This document shows positions 12,050-26,047 of a DNA stretch of 64,000 bases, piece by piece. The translations under genes and the position numbers were made by a program. Within the stretch, counting starts at the first letter, position 1, and the number at the start of each line of letters is the position of its first letter. Below the pieces are notes generated by a model, which was not told where the DNA came from, did no database searches, and worked only from the letters and a program-made list of their open reading frames with translations. The DNA is from Mesostigma viride. Lineage: Eukaryota; Streptophyta; Mesostigmatophyceae; Mesostigmatales; Mesostigmataceae. Location of the stretch: the NCBI GenBank assembly GCA_009746045.1, contig RPFO01000253.1, positions 3,390,585 to 3,454,584 on the forward strand. The letters run 5' to 3'.

Positions 12050-12213
12050 GTGTGTGCAGTTGCCCCTTGCGTGCGCGGTGGACGTACGTGTGTGTGCATG
12101 CCGGCAATTGCGTGCATGGTGTGTGTACGTGTGTGTGCAGCCGCCCCTTGCGTGCGCGGTGTGTGTACGTGTGTGTGCATGCCGGCAATTGCGTGCATGG
12201 TGTGTGTACGTGT

Positions 12214-15200
12214 GTGTGCAGCCGGCCCTTGCGTGCGCGGTGTGTGTACATGTGAGTGCAGCTGCCCCAAGCGTGCGCGGTGTGTGTACATGTGTGTGCA
12301 GTTGCCCCTTGCGTGCGCGGTGGATGTACGTGTGTGTGCATGCCGGCAATTGCGTGCATGGTGTGTGTACGTGTGTGTGCAGCCGCCCCTTGCGTGCGCG
12401 GTGTGTGTACGTGTGTGTGCACTCGCCCCTTGCGTGCGCGGTGGATGTACATGTGTGTGCAGCCGCCCCTTGCGTGCATGGTGTATGTACATGTGTTTGC
12501 ACTCGCCCCTTGCGTGCGCGGTGGATGTACATGTGTGTGCAGCCGAACCTTGCGTGCATGGTGTGTGTACCTGTGCGTGAAGTCGCTCCTTGCGTGCATG
12601 GTGTGTGTACGTGTGTGTGCAGCCGCCCCTTGCGTGCATGGTGTATGTACATGTGAGTGCTGTTGCCCCTTGCGTGCGCGGTGTATGTACGTGTGTGTGC
12701 AGCCGTCCCTTAATTGCGTGCGCGGTGTGTGTACGTGTGTGTGCAGCCGCCCCTTGCGTGCATGGTGAGTGTACCTGTGCGTGAAGTCGCTCCTTGCGTG
12801 CATGGTGTGTGTACGTGTGTGTGCAGCCGCCCCTTGCGTGCATGGTGTATGTACATGTGAGTGCCGTTGCCCCAAGCGTGCATTGTGTGTGTAAGTGTGT
12901 GTGCAGCCGGCCCTTGCGTGCATGGTGTGTGTACATGTGAGTGCAGCCGGCCCTTGCGTGCATGGTGTGTGTACGTGTGTGTGCAGTTGCCCCTTGCGTG
13001 CGCGGTGGATGTACGTGTGTGTGCAGCCGCCCCTTGCGTGCGCGGTGTGTGTACATGTGAGTGCAGCCGCCCCAAGCGTGTGTACATGTGTGTGCAGTTG
13101 CCCCTTGCGTGCGCAGTGGATGTACGTGCGTGTGCATGCCGGCAATTGCGTGCATGGTGTGTGTACGTGTGTGTGCAGCCGCCCCTTGCGTGCGCGGTGT
13201 GTGTACGTGTGTGTGCACTCGCCCCTTGCGTGCGCGGTGTATGTACGTGTGTGCAGCCGCCCCTTGCGTGCGCGGTGTATGCCAGTGTGTGTGCATGCCG
13301 GCCCTTGCGTGCAAGGTGTGTGTAAGTGTGTGTGCAGCCCCTTGCGTGCATGGTGTATGTACGTGTGTGTGCAGCTGCCCCTTGCGTGCGCGGTGTGTGT
13401 ACGTGTGTGTGCAGCCGCCCCAAGCGTGCGCGGTGTATGTACGTGTGTGTGCAGCCGGCCCTTGCGTGCATGGTGTGTGTACGTGTGTGTGCAGCCGGCC
13501 CTTGCGTGCGCGGTGGATGTACATGTGTGTGCAGTCGCCCCTTGCGTGCGCGGTGTAGGTATACGTATGTGTGCAGCCGCCCCTTGCGTGCGCGGTGTAG
13601 GTACGTGTGTGTGCAGCCGCCCAAAGCGTGCGCGGTGTATGTACGTGTGTGTGCAGCCGCCCCTTGCGTGCGCGGTGGATGTACGTGTGTGTGCAGCCAC
13701 CCCTTGCGTGCGCGGTGTATTTACGTGTGTGTGCAGCCGCCCCAAGCGTGCGCGGTGTGTGTACGTGTGTGTGCAGTTGCCCCTTGCGTGCGCGGTGTGT
13801 GTACATGTGTGTGCAGTTGCCCCTTGCGTGCGCGGTGGATGTACGTGTGTGTGCAGCCGCCCCTTGCGTGCGCGGTGTATTTACGTGTGTGTGCAGCCGC
13901 CCCAAGCGTGCGCGGTGTGTGTACGTGTGTGTGCAGTTGCCCCTTGCGTGCGCGGTGTGTGTACATGTGTGTGCAGTTGCCCCTTGCGTGCGCGGTGTAT
14001 GTACATGTGTGTGCAGTTGCCCCTTGCGTGCGCGGTGTATGTACGTGTGTGTGCAGCCGCCCCTTGCGTGCGCGGTGTAGGTACGTGTGTGTGCAGCCGC
14101 CCCAAGCGTGCGCGGTGTGTGTACATGTGTGTGCAGTTGCCCCTTGCGTGCGCGGTGTGTGTACGTGTGTGTGCAGCCGCCCCTTGCGTGCGCGGTGGAT
14201 GTACGTGTGTGTGCAGTTGCCCCTTGCGTGCGCGGTGGATGTACGTGTGTGTGCAGCCGCCCCTTGCGTGCGCGGTGTGTGTACATGTGAGTGCAGCTGC
14301 CCCAAGCGTGCGCGGTGTGTGTACATGTGTGTGCAGTTGCCCCTTGCGTGCGCGGTGGATGTACGTGTGTGTGCAGCCGCCCCTTGCGTGCGCGGTGTAT
14401 GTACGTGCGTGTGCAGCCGCCCCTTGCGTGCGCGGTGTATGTACATGTGTGTGCATCCTTGTCCTTGCGTGCGCGGTGTATGTACATGTGTTTGCACTCG
14501 CCCCTTGCGTGCGCGGTGGATGTACATGTGTGTGCAGCCGCCCCTTGCGTGCATGGTTTATGTACATGTGTGTGCAGTCGCCGGCCCCGTGCGTGCGCAG
14601 TGGATGTACGTGTGTGTGCAGCCGCCCCGTGCGTGCATGGTGTGTGTACGTGTGTGTGCAGCAGCCCCTTGCGTGCGCGGTGTATGTACGTTTCTGTGCA
14701 TGCCGGCCCTTGCGTGCATGGTGTATGTACATGTGCTTGCACTGGCCCCTTGCGTGCGCGGTGTATGTACGTGTGTGTGCAGCCCCCCTTGCGTGCGCGG
14801 TGTATGTACGTGTGTGCGCACTCGCCCCTTGCGTGCGCGGTGTATGTACGTGTGTGTGCATGCCGGCAATTGCGTGCATGGTGTGTGTACGTGTGTGTGC
14901 AGCCGCCCCTTGCGTGCGCGGTGTGTGTACGTGTGTGTGCACTCGCCCCTTGCGTGCGCGGTGGATGTACATGTGTGTGCAGCCGCCCCTTGCGTGCATG
15001 GTGTATGTCCATGTGTGGGCAGTTGCCCCTTGCGTGCGCGGCGTATGTACATGTTTTTGCACTCGCCCCTTGCGTGCATGGTGTATGTATGTGTGTGTGC
15101 AGCCGCCCCTTGCGTGCGCGGTGGATGTACGTGTGTGTGCAGCCACCCCTTTCGTGCGCGGTGTATGTACATGTGAGTGCCGTCGCCCCAAGCGTGCATT

Positions 15201-16450
15201 TTGTGTGTAAGTGTGTGTGCAGCAGCCCCTTGCGTGCGCGGTGTATGTACGTGTGTGTGCAGCCGCCCCGTGGTTGCGCGGTGGATGTACATGTGAGTGG
15301 AGCCGGTCCTTGCGTGCGCGGTGTATGTACGTGTGTGTGCAGCCGCCCCTTGCGTGCGCGGTGTAGGTACGTATGTGTGCAGCCGCCCCTTGCGTGCGCG
15401 GTGTATGTACGTGTGTGTGCAGCCGCTCCAAGCGTGCGCGGTGTGTGTACATGTGAGTGCAGCTGCCCCAAGCGTGCGCGGTGTGTGTACATGTGTGTGC
15501 AGTTGCCCCTTGCGTGCGCGGTGGATGTACGTGTGTGTGCAGCCGCCCCGTGCGTGCATGGTGTGTGTACGTGTGTGTGCAGCAGCCCCTTGCGTGCGCG
15601 GTGTATGTACGTTTCTGTGCATGCCGGCAATTGCGTGCATGGTGTGTGTACGTGTGTGTGCAGCCGCCCCTTGCGTGCGCGGTGTGTGTACATGTGAGTG
15701 CCGTCGCCCCAAGCGTGCATTTTGTGTGTAAGTGTGTGTGCAGCCGCCCCTTGCGTGCGCGGTGTAGGTACGTGTGTGTGCAGCCGCCCCAAGCGTGCGC
15801 GGTGTATGTACGTGTGTGTGCAGCCGCCCCAAGCGTGCGCGGTGTGTGTACATGTGAGTGCAGCTGCCCCAAGCGTGCGCGGTGTGTGTACATGTGTGTG
15901 CAGTTGCCCCTTGCGTGCGCGGTGGATGTACGTGTGTGTGCATGCCGGCAATTGCGTGCATGGTGTGTGTACGTGTGTGTGCAGCCGCCCCTTGCGTGCG
16001 CGGTGTGTGTACGTGTGTGTGCACTCGCCCCTTGCGTGCGCGGTGTGTGTACAGGTGTGTGCAGCCGCCCCTTGCGTGCATGGTGTATGTACATGTGTGT
16101 GCAGCCGCCCCTTGCGTGCGCGGTGGATGTACATGTGTGTGCAGCCGAACCTTGCGTGCATGGTGTGTGTACCTGTGCGTGAAGTCGCTCCTTGCGTGCA
16201 TGGTGTGTGTACGTGTGTGTGCAGCCACCCCTTTCGTGCGCGGTGTATGTACATGTGAGTGCCGTCGCCCCAAGCGTGCATTTTGTGTGTAAGTGTGTGT
16301 GCAGCAGCCCCTTGCGTGCGCGGTGTATGTACGTGTGTGTGCAGCCGCCCCGTGGTTGCGCGGTGGATGTACATGTGAGTGGAGCCGGTCCTTGCGTGCG
16401 CGGTGTATGTACGTGTGTGTGCAGCCGCCCCTTGCGTGCGCGGGGTAGGT
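12214..16450. repeat. Higher-order repeat copy 1
   Basis: The order of unit variants from about 12.2 to 16.45 kb (CTTAATTG near 12711, GTAGGTATACG at 13555, the CCGGCCCCG unit near 14575, the GAGTGGAGCCGGTCC unit near 15297) recurs from about 26.0 to 29.9 kb and, with a gap, from 19.2 to 22.6 kb. The marker GTAGGTATACG lies at 13555, 20561 and 27013. Confidence 0.75.
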
Positions 16451-17018
16451 ACGTATGTGTGCAGCCGCCCCAAGCGTGCGCGGTGTGTGTACATGTGTGT
16501 GCAGTTGCCCCTTGCGTGCGCGGTGTGTGTACGTGTGTGTGCAGCCGCCCCTTGCGTGCGCGGTGGATGTACGTGTGTGTGCAGTTGCCCCTTGCGTGCG
16601 CGGTGGATGTACGTGTGTGTGCAGCCGGCCCTTGCGTGCGCGGTGTGTGTACATGTGAGTGCAGCTGCCCCAAGCGTGCGCGGTGTGTGTACATGTGTGT
16701 GCAGTTGCCCCTTGCGTGCGCGGTGGATGTACATGTGTGTGCAGTTGCCCCTTGCGTGCGCGGTGTATGTACGTGTGTGTGCAGCCGCCCCTTGCGTGCG
16801 CGGTGTAGGTACGTGTGTGTGCAGCCGCCCCAAGCGTGCGCGGTGTGTGTACATGTGTGTGCAGTTGCCCCTTGCGTGCGCGGTGTGTGTACGTGTGTGT
16901 GCAGCCGCCCCTTGCGTGCGCGGTGGATGTACGTGTGTGTGCAGTTGCCCCTTGCGTGCGCGGTGGATGTACGTGTGTGTGCAGCCGGCCCTTGCGTGCG
17001 CGGTGTGTGTACATGTGA

Positions 17019-18062
17019 GTGCAGCTGCCCCAAGCGTGCGCGGTGTGTGTACATGTGTGTGCAGTTGCCCCTTGCGTGCGCGGTGGATGTACGTGTGTGT
17101 GCAGCCGCCCCTTGCGTGCGCGGTGTAGGTACGTGTGTGTGCAGCCGCCCCAAGCGTGCGCGGTGTGTGTACGTGTGTGTGCAGTTGCCCCTTGCATGCG
17201 CGGTGTGTGTACATGTGTGTGCAGTTGCCCCTTGCGTGCGCGGTGTATGTACGTGTGTGTGCAGCCGGCCCTTGCGTGCGCGGTGTATGTACGTGTGTGT
17301 GCAGCTGCCCCAAGCGTGCGCGGTGTGTGTACATGTGTGTGCAGTTGCCCCTTGCGTGCGCGGTGGACGTACGTGTGTGTGCATGCCGGCAATTGCGTGC
17401 ATGGTGTGTGTACGTGTGTGTGCAGCCGCCCCTTGCGTGCGCGGTGTGTGTACGTGTGTGTGCATGCCGGCAATTGCGTGCATGGTGTGTGTACGTGTGT
17501 GTGCAGCCGGCCCTTGCGTGCGCGGTGTGTGTACATGTGAGTGCAGCTGCCCCAAGCGTGCGCGGTGTGTGTACATGTGTGTGCAGTTGCCCCTTGCGTG
17601 CGCGGTGGATGTACGTGTGTGTGCAGCCGCCCCTTGCGTGCGCGGTGTAGGTACGTGTGTGTGCAGCCGCCCCAAGCGTGCGCGGTGTGTGTACGTGTGT
17701 GTGCAGTTGCCCCTTGCGTGCGCGGTGTGTGTACATGTGTGTGCAGTTGCCCCTTGCGTGCGCGGTGTATGTACGTGTGTGTGCAGCCGGCCCTTGCGTG
17801 CGCGGTGTATGTACGTGTGTGTGCAGCTGCCCCAAGCGTGCGCGGTGTGTGTACATGTGTGTGCAGTTGCCCCTTGCGTGCGCGGTGGACGTACGTGTGT
17901 GTGCATGCCGGCAATTGCGTGCATGGTGTGTGTACGTGTGTGTGCAGCCGCCCCTTGCGTGCGCGGTGTGTGTACGTGTGTGTGCATGCCGGCAATTGCG
18001 TGCATGGTGTGTGTACGTGTGTGTGCAGCCGGCCCTTGCGTGCGCGGTGTGTGTACATGTGA
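17019..18062. repeat. Local 522-bp tandem duplication within the array
   Basis: 17019-17540 and 17541-18062 have the same unit sequence, differing by a G/A change in one GTGCGCGG-type site. It includes two CATGCCGGCAATTGCG units per copy. Confidence 0.75.
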
Positions 18063-19219
18063 GTGCAGCTGCCCCAAGCGTGCGCGGTGTGTGTACATGT
18101 GTGTGCAGTTGCCCCTTGCGTGCGCGGTGGATGTACGTGTGTGTGCATGCCGGCAATTGCGTGCATGGTGTGTGTACGTGTGTGTGCAGCCGCCCCTTGC
18201 GTGCGCGGTGTGTGTACGTGTGTGTGCACTCGCCCCTTGCGTGCGCGGTGGATGTACATGTGTGTGCAGCCGCCCCTTGCGTGCATGGTGTATGTACATG
18301 TGTTTGCACTCGCCCCTTGCGTGCGCGGTGGATGTACATGTGTGTGCAGCCGAACCTTGCGTGCATGGTGTGTGTACCTGTGCGTGAAGTCGCTCCTTGC
18401 GTGCATGGTGTGTGTACGTGTGTGTGCAGCCGCCCCTTGCGTGCATGGTGTATGTACATGTGAGTGCTGTTGCCCCTTGCGTGCGCGGTGTATGTACGTG
18501 TGTGTGCAGCCGTCCCTTAATTGCGTGCGCGGTGTGTGTACGTGTGTGTGCAGCCGCCCCTTGCGTGCATGGTGAGTGTACCTGTGCGTGAAGTCGCTCC
18601 TTGCGTGCATGGTGTGTGTACGTGTGTGTGCAGCCGCCCCTTGCGTGCATGGTGTATGTACATGTGAGTGCCGTTGCCCCAAGCGTGCATTGTGTGTGTA
18701 AGTGTGTGTGCAGCCGGCCCTTGCGTGCATGGTGTGTGTACATGTGAGTGCAGCCGGCCCTTGCGTGCATGGTGTGTGTACGTGTGTGTGCAGTTGCCCC
18801 TTGCGTGCGCGGTGGATGTACGTGTGTGTGCAGCCGCCCCGTGCGTGCGCGGTGTGGTACGTGTGTGTGCAGCCGCCCCAAGCGTGCGCGGTGTACGTGT
18901 GTGTGCAGTTGCCCCTTGCGTGCGCGGTGGTGTACGTGTGTGTGCAGTGCCCCTTGCGTGCGCGGTGTGTGTACGTGTGTGTGCAGCCGCCCCTTGCGTG
19001 CGCGGTGTATGTACGTGTGTGTGCAGCTGCCCCTTGCGTGCGCGGTGTATGTACATGTGTGTGCAGTTGCCCCTTGCGTGCGCGGTGTATGTACGTGTGT
19101 GTGCATGCCGGCCCTTGCGTGCATGGTGTGTGTACGTGTGTGTGCAGCCGCCCCTTGCGTGCGCGGTGTGTGTACGTGTGTGTGCAGCCGCCAATTGCGT
19201 GCGCGGTGTGTGTACGTGT

Positions 19220-22200
19220 GTGTGCAGCCGGCCCTTGCGTGCGCGGTGTGTGTACATGTGAGTGCAGCTGCCCCAAGCGTGCGCGGTGTGTGTACATGTG
19301 TGTGCAGTTGCCCCTTGCGTGCGCGGTGGATGTACGTGTGTGTGCATGCCGGCAATTGCGTGCATGGTGTGTGTACGTGTGTGTGCAGCCGCCCCTTGCG
19401 TGCGCGGTGTGTGTACGTGTGTGTGCACTCGCCCCTTGCGTGCGCGGTGGATGTACATGTGTGTGCAGCCGCCCCTTGCGTGCATGGTGTATGTACATGT
19501 GTTTGCACTCGCCCCTTGCGTGCGCGGTGGATGTACATGTGTGTGCAGCCGAACCTTGCGTGCATGGTGTGTGTACCTGTGCGTGAAGTCGCTCCTTGCG
19601 TGCATGGTGTGTGTACGTGTGTGTGCAGCCGCCCCTTGCGTGCATGGTGTATGTACATGTGAGTGCTGTTGCCCCTTGCGTGCGCGGTGTATGTACGTGT
19701 GTGTGCAGCCGTCCCTTAATTGCGTGCGCGGTGTGTGTACGTGTGTGTGCAGCCGCCCCTTGCGTGCATGGTGAGTGTACCTGTGCGTGAAGTCGCTCCT
19801 TGCGTGCATGGTGTGTGTACGTGTGTGTGCAGCCGCCCCTTGCGTGCATGGTGTATGTACATGTGAGTGCCGTTGCCCCAAGCGTGCATTGTGTGTGTAA
19901 GTGTGTGTGCAGCCGGCCCTTGCGTGCATGGTGTGTGTACATGTGAGTGCAGCCGGCCCTTGCGTGCATGGTGTGTGTACGTGTGTGTGCAGTTGCCCCT
20001 TGCGTGCGCGGTGGATGTACGTGTGTGTGCAGCCGGCCCTTGCGTGCGCGGTGTGTGTACATGTGAGTGCAGCCGCCCCAAGCGTGTGTACATGTGTGTG
20101 CAGTTGCCCCTTGCGTGCGCAGTGGATGTACGTGCGTGTGCATGCCGGCAATTGCGTGCATGGTGTGTGTACGTGTGTGTGCAGCCGCCCCTTGCGTGCG
20201 CGGTGTGTGTACGTGTGTGTGCACTCGCCCCTTGCGTGCGCGGTGTATGTACGTGTGTGCAGCCGCCCCTTGCGTGCGCGGTGTATGCCAGTGTGTGTGC
20301 ATGCCGGCCCTTGCGTGCAAGGTGTGTGTAAGTGTGTGTGCAGCCCCTTGCGTGCATGGTGTATGTACGTGTGTGTGCAGCTGCCCCTTGCGTGCGCGGT
20401 GTGTGTACGTGTGTGTGCAGCCGCCCCAAGCGTGCGCGGTGTATGTACGTGTGTGTGCAGCCGGCCCTTGCGTGCATGGTGTGTGTACGTGTGTGTGCAG
20501 CCGGCCCTTGCGTGCGCGGTGGATGTACATGTGTGTGCAGTCGCCCCTTGCGTGCGCGGTGTAGGTATACGTATGTGTGCAGCCGCCCCTTGCGTGCGCG
20601 GTGTAGGTACGTGTGTGTGCAGCCGCCCAAAGCGTGCGCGGTGTATGTACGTGTGTGTGCAGCCGCCCCTTGCGTGCGCGGTGGATGTACGTGTGTGTGC
20701 AGCCACCCCTTGCGTGCGCGGTGTATTTACGTGTGTGTGCAGCCGCCCCAAGCGTGCGCGGTGTGTGTACGTGTGTGTGCAGTTGCCCCTTGCGTGCGCG
20801 GTGTGTGTACATGTGTGTGCAGTTGCCCCTTGCGTGCGCGGTGGATGTACGTGTGTGTGCAGCCGCCCCTTGCGTGCGCGGTGTATTTCGTGTGTGTGCA
20901 GCCGCCCCAAGCGTGCGCGGTGTGTGTACGTGTGTGTGCAGTTGCCCCTTGCGTGCGCGGTGTGTGTACATGTGTGTGCAGTTGCCCCTTGCGTGCGCGG
21001 TGTATGTACATGTGTGTGCAGTTGCCCCTTGCGTGCGCGGTGTATGTACGTGTGTGTGCAGCCGCCCCTTGCGTGCGCGGTGTAGGTACGTGTGTGTGCA
21101 GCCGCCCCAAGCGTGCGCGGTGTGTGTACATGTGTGTGCAGTTGCCCCTTGCGTGCGCGGTGTGTGTACGTGTGTGTGCAGCCGCCCCTTGCGTGCGCGG
21201 TGGATGTACGTGTGTGTGCAGTTGCCCCTTGCGTGCGCGGTGGATGTACGTGTGTGTGCAGCCGCCCCTTGCGTGCGCGGTGTGTGTACATGTGAGTGCA
21301 GCTGCCCCAAGCGTGCGCGGTGTGTGTACATGTGTGTGCAGTTGCCCCTTGCGTGCGCGGTGTATGTACATGTGAGTGCCGTCGCCCCAAGCGTGCATTT
21401 TGTGTGTAAGTGTGTGTGCAGCAGCCCCTTGCGTGCGCGGTGTATGTACGTGTGTGTGCAGCCGCCCCGTGGTTGCGCGGTGGATGTACATGTGAGTGGA
21501 GCCGGTCCTTGCGTGCGCGGTGTATGTACGTGTGTGTGCAGCCGCCCCTTGCGTGCGCGGTGTAGGTACGTATGTGTGCAGCCGCCCCTTGCGTGCGCGG
21601 TGTATGTACGTGTGTGTGCAGCCGCTCCAAGCGTGCGCGGTGTGTGTACATGTGAGTGCAGCTGCCCCAAGATGCGCGGTGTGTGTACATGTGTGTGCAG
21701 TTGCCCCTTGCGTGCGCGGTGGATGTACGTGTGTGTGCAGCCGCCCCGTGCGTGCATGGTGTGTGTACGTGTGTGTGCAGCAGCCCCTTGCGTGCGCGGT
21801 GTATGTACGTTTCTGTGCATGCCGGCAATTGCGTGCATGGTGTGTGTACGTGTGTGTGCAGCCGCCCCTTGCGTGCGCGGTGTGTGTACATGTGAGTGCC
21901 GTCGCCCCAAGCGTGCATTTTGTGTGTAAGTGTGTGTGCAGCCGCCCCTTGCGTGCGCGGTGTAGGTACGTGTGTGTGCAGCCGCCCCAAGCGTGCGCGG
22001 TGTATGTACGTGTGTGTGCAGCCGCCCCAAGCGTGCGCGGTGTGTGTACATGTGAGTGCAGCTGCCCCAAGCGTGCGCGGTGTGTGTACATGTGTGTGCA
22101 GTTGCCCCTTGCGTGCGCGGTGGATGTACGTGTGTGTGCATGCCGGCAATTGCGTGCATGGTGTGTGTACGTGTGTGTGCAGCCGCCCCTTGCGTGCGCG

Positions 22201-25200
22201 GTGTGTGTACGTGTGTGTGCACTCGCCCCTTGCGTGCGCGGTGTGTGTACAGGTGTGTGCAGCCGCCCCTTGCGTGCATGGTGTATGTACATGTGTGTGC
22301 AGCCGCCCCTTGCGTGCGCGGTGGATGTACATGTGTGTGCAGCCGAACCTTGCGTGCATGGTGTGTGTACCTGTGCGTGAAGTCGCTCCTTGCGTGCATG
22401 GTGTGTGTACGTGTGTGTGCAGCCACCCCTTTCGTGCGCGGTGTATGTACATGTGAGTGCCGTCGCCCCAAGCGTGCATTTTGTGTGTAAGTGTGTGTGC
22501 AGCAGCCCCTTGCGTGCGCGGTGTATGTACGTGTGTGTGCAGCCGCCCCGTGGTTGCGCGGTGGATGTACATGTGAGTGGAGCCGGTCCTTGCGTGCGCG
22601 GTGTATGTACGTGTGTGTGCAGCCGCCCCTTGCGTGCGCGGGGTAGGTACGTATGTGTGCAGCCGCCCCTTGCGTGCGCGGTGTATGTACGTGTGTGTGC
22701 AGCCGCCCCAAGCGTGCGCGGTGTGTGTACATGTGAGTGCAGCTGCCCCAAGCGTGCGCGGTGTGTGTACATGTGTGTGCAGTTGCCCCTTGCGTGCGCG
22801 GTGGATGTACGTGTGTGTGCATGCCGGCAATTGCGTGCATGGTGTGTGTACGTGTGTGTGCAGCCGCCCCTTGCGTGCGCGGTGTGTGTACATGTGAGTG
22901 CCGTCGCCCCAAGCGTGCATTTTGTGTGTAAGTGTGTGTGCAGCCGCCCCTTGCGTGCGCGGTGTAGGTACGTGTGTGTGCAGCCGCCCCAAGCGTGCGC
23001 GGTGTGTGTACGTGTGTGTGCAGCCGCCCCAAGCGTGCGCGGTGTGTGTACATGTGAGTGCAGCTGCCCCAAGCGTGCGCGGTGTGTGTACATGTGTGTG
23101 CAGTTGCCCCTTGCGTGCGCGGTGGATGTACGGGTGTGTGCATGCCGGCAATTGCGTGCATGGTGTGTGTACGTGTGTGTGCAGCCGCCCCTTGCGTGCG
23201 CGGTGTGTGTACGTGTGTGTGCACTCGCCCCTTGCGTGCGCGGTGTATGTACGTGTGTGTGCAGCCGCCCCTTGCGTGCGCGGTGTAGGTACGTGTGTGT
23301 GCAGCCGCCCCAAGCGTGCGCGGTGTATGTATGTGTGTGTGCAGCCGCCCCTTGCGTGCGCGGTGGATGTACGTGTGTGTGCAGCCACCCCTTTCGTGCG
23401 CGGTGTATGTACATGTGAGTGCCGTCGCCCCAAGCGTGCATTTTGTGTGTAAGTGTGTGTGCAGCAGCCCCTTGCGTGCGCGGTGTATGTACGTGTGTGT
23501 GCAGCCGCCCCGTGGTTGCGCGGTGGATGTACATGTGAGTGGAGCCGGTCCTTGCGTGCGCGGTGTATGTACGTGTGTGTGCAGCCGCCCCTTGCGTGCG
23601 TGGTGTGTGTACATGTAAGTGCAGCCGCCCCTTGCGTGCGCGGTGTATGTACGTGTGTGTGCAGCCGTCCCTTGCGTGCGCGGTGTGTGTACGTGTGAGT
23701 GCAGCTGCCCCAAGCGTGCGCGGTGTGTGTACATGTGTGTGCAGTTGCCCCTTGCGTGCGCGGTGGATGTACGTGTGTGTGCATGCCGGCAATTGCGTGC
23801 ATGGTGTGTGTACGTGTGTGTGCAGCCGCCCCTTGCGTGCGCGGTGTGTGTACGTGTGTGTGCACTCGCCCCTTGCGTGCGCGGTGGATGTACATGTGTG
23901 TGCAGCCGCCCCTTGCGTGCATGGTGTATGTCCATGTGTGGGCAGTTGCCCCTTGCGTGCGCGGCGTATGTACATGTTTTTGCACTCGCCCCTTGCGTGC
24001 ATGGTGTATGTATGTGTGTGTGCAGCCGCCCTTGCGTGCGCGGTGGATGTACGTGTGTGTGCAGCCACCCCTTTCGTGCGCGGTGTATGTACATGTGAGT
24101 GCCGTCGCCCCAAGCGTGCATTTTGTGTGTAAGTGTGTGTGCAGCAGCCCCTTGCGTGCGCGGTGTATGTACGTGTGTGTGCAGCCGCCCCGTGGTTGCG
24201 CGGTGGATGTACATGTGAGTGGAGCCGCCCCAAGCGTGTGTACATGTGTGTGCAGTTGCCCCTTGCGTGCGCGGTGGATGTACGTGTGTGTGCATGCCGG
24301 CAATTGCGTGCATGGTGTATGTCCATGTGTGGGCAGTTGCCCCTTGCGTGCGCGGCGTATGTACATGTTTTTGCACTCGCCCCTTGCGTGCATGGTGTAT
24401 GTATGTGTGTGTGCAGCCGCCCCTTGCGTGCGCGGTGGATGTACGTGTGTGTGCAGCCACCCCTTTCGTGCGCGGTGTATGTACATGTGAGTGCCGTCGC
24501 CCCAAGCGTGCATTTTGTGTGTAAGTGTGTGTGCAGCAGCCCCTTGCGTGCGCGGTGTATGTACGTGTGTGTGCAGCCGCCCCGTGGTTGCGCGGTGGAT
24601 GTACATGTGAGTGGAGCCGCCCCAAGCGTGTGTACATGTGTGTGCAGTTGCCCCTTGCGTGCGCGGTGGATGTACGTGTGTGTGCATGCCGGCAATTGCG
24701 TGCATGGTGTGTGTACGTTTGTGTGCAGCCGCCCCTTGCGTGCGCGGTGTGTGTACGTGTGTGTGAATCCTTGTCCTTGCGTGCATGGTGTATGTACATG
24801 TGGGTGCAGCCGCCCCTTGCGTGCGCGGTGTATGCCAGTGTGTGTGCATGCCGGCCCTTGCGTGCATGGTGTGTGTAAGTGTGTGTGCAGCCGCCCCGAG
24901 CGTGTGTACATGTGTGTGCAGTTGCCCCTTGCGTGCGCAGTGGATGTACGTGTGTGTGCATGCCGGCAATTGCATGCATGGTGTGTGTACGTGTGTGTGC
25001 AGCCGCCCCTTTCGTGCGCGGTGTGTGTACGTGTGTGTGCACTCGCCCCTTGCGTGCGCGGTGTATGTACGTGTGTGCAGCCGCCCCTTGCGTGCGCGGT
25101 GTATGCCAGTGTGTGTGCATGCCGGCCCTTGCGTGCATGGTGTGTGTAAGTGTGTGTGCAGCCCCTTGCGTGCATGGTGTATGTACGTGTGTGTGCAGCC

Positions 25201-26047
25201 GCCCCTTGCGTGCGCGGTGTGTGTACGTATGTGTGCAGCCGCCCCTTGCGTGCGCGGTGTATGTACGTGTGTGTGCAGCCGCCCCTTGCGTGCGCGGTGT
25301 AGGTACGTGTGTGTGCAGCCGCCCCAAGCGTGCGCGGTGTGTGTACATGTGAGTGCAGCTGCCCCAAGCGTGCGCGGTGTGTGTACGTGTGTGTGCAGTT
25401 GCCCCTTGCGTGCGCGATGGATGTACGTGTGTGTGCATGCCGGCAATTGCGTGCATGGTGTGTGTACGTGTGTGTGCAGCCGCCCCTTGCGTGCGCGGTG
25501 TGTGTACATGTGTGTGCAGCCGCCCCTTGCGTGCGCGGTGTAGGTACGTGTGTGTGCAGCCGCCCCTTGCGTGCGCGGTGTGTGTACGTGTGTGTGCAGT
25601 TGCCCCTTGCGTGCGCGGTGGATGTACGTGTGTGTGCATGCCGGCAATTGCGTGCATGGTGTGTGTACGTGTGTGTGCAGCAGCCCCTTGCGTGCGCGGT
25701 GTGTGTACATGTGAGTGCCGTCGCCCCAAGCGTGCATTTTGTGTGTAAGTGTGTGTGCAGCAGCCCCTTGCGTGCGCGGTGTATGTACGTGTGTGTGCAG
25801 CCGCCCCGTGGTTGCGCGGTGGATGTACATGTGAGTGGAGCCGGTCCTTGCGTGCGCGGTGTATGTACGTGTGTGTGCAGCCGCCCCTTGCGTGCGCGGT
25901 GTAGGTACGTATGTGTGCAGCCGCCCCTTGCGTGCGCGGTGTATGTACGTGTGTGTGCAGCCGCTCCAAGCGTGCGCGGTGTGTGTACATGTGAGTGCAG
26001 CTGCCCCAAGCGTGCGCGGTGTGTGTACCTGTGCGTGAAGTCGCTCC
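19220..26047. repeat. Higher-order repeat copy 2, with internal deletion
   Basis: It starts with the same block as 12214 and 18021. From GTAGGTATACG (20561) to the GAGTGGAGCCGGTCC marker (about 21493) is 935 bp, against 1742 bp in copy 1 and 1743 bp in copy 3. About 807 bp is therefore missing around 21355. Its right part, about 22972-26030, matches 39350-42409 beyond the TIR insertion. Confidence 0.7.
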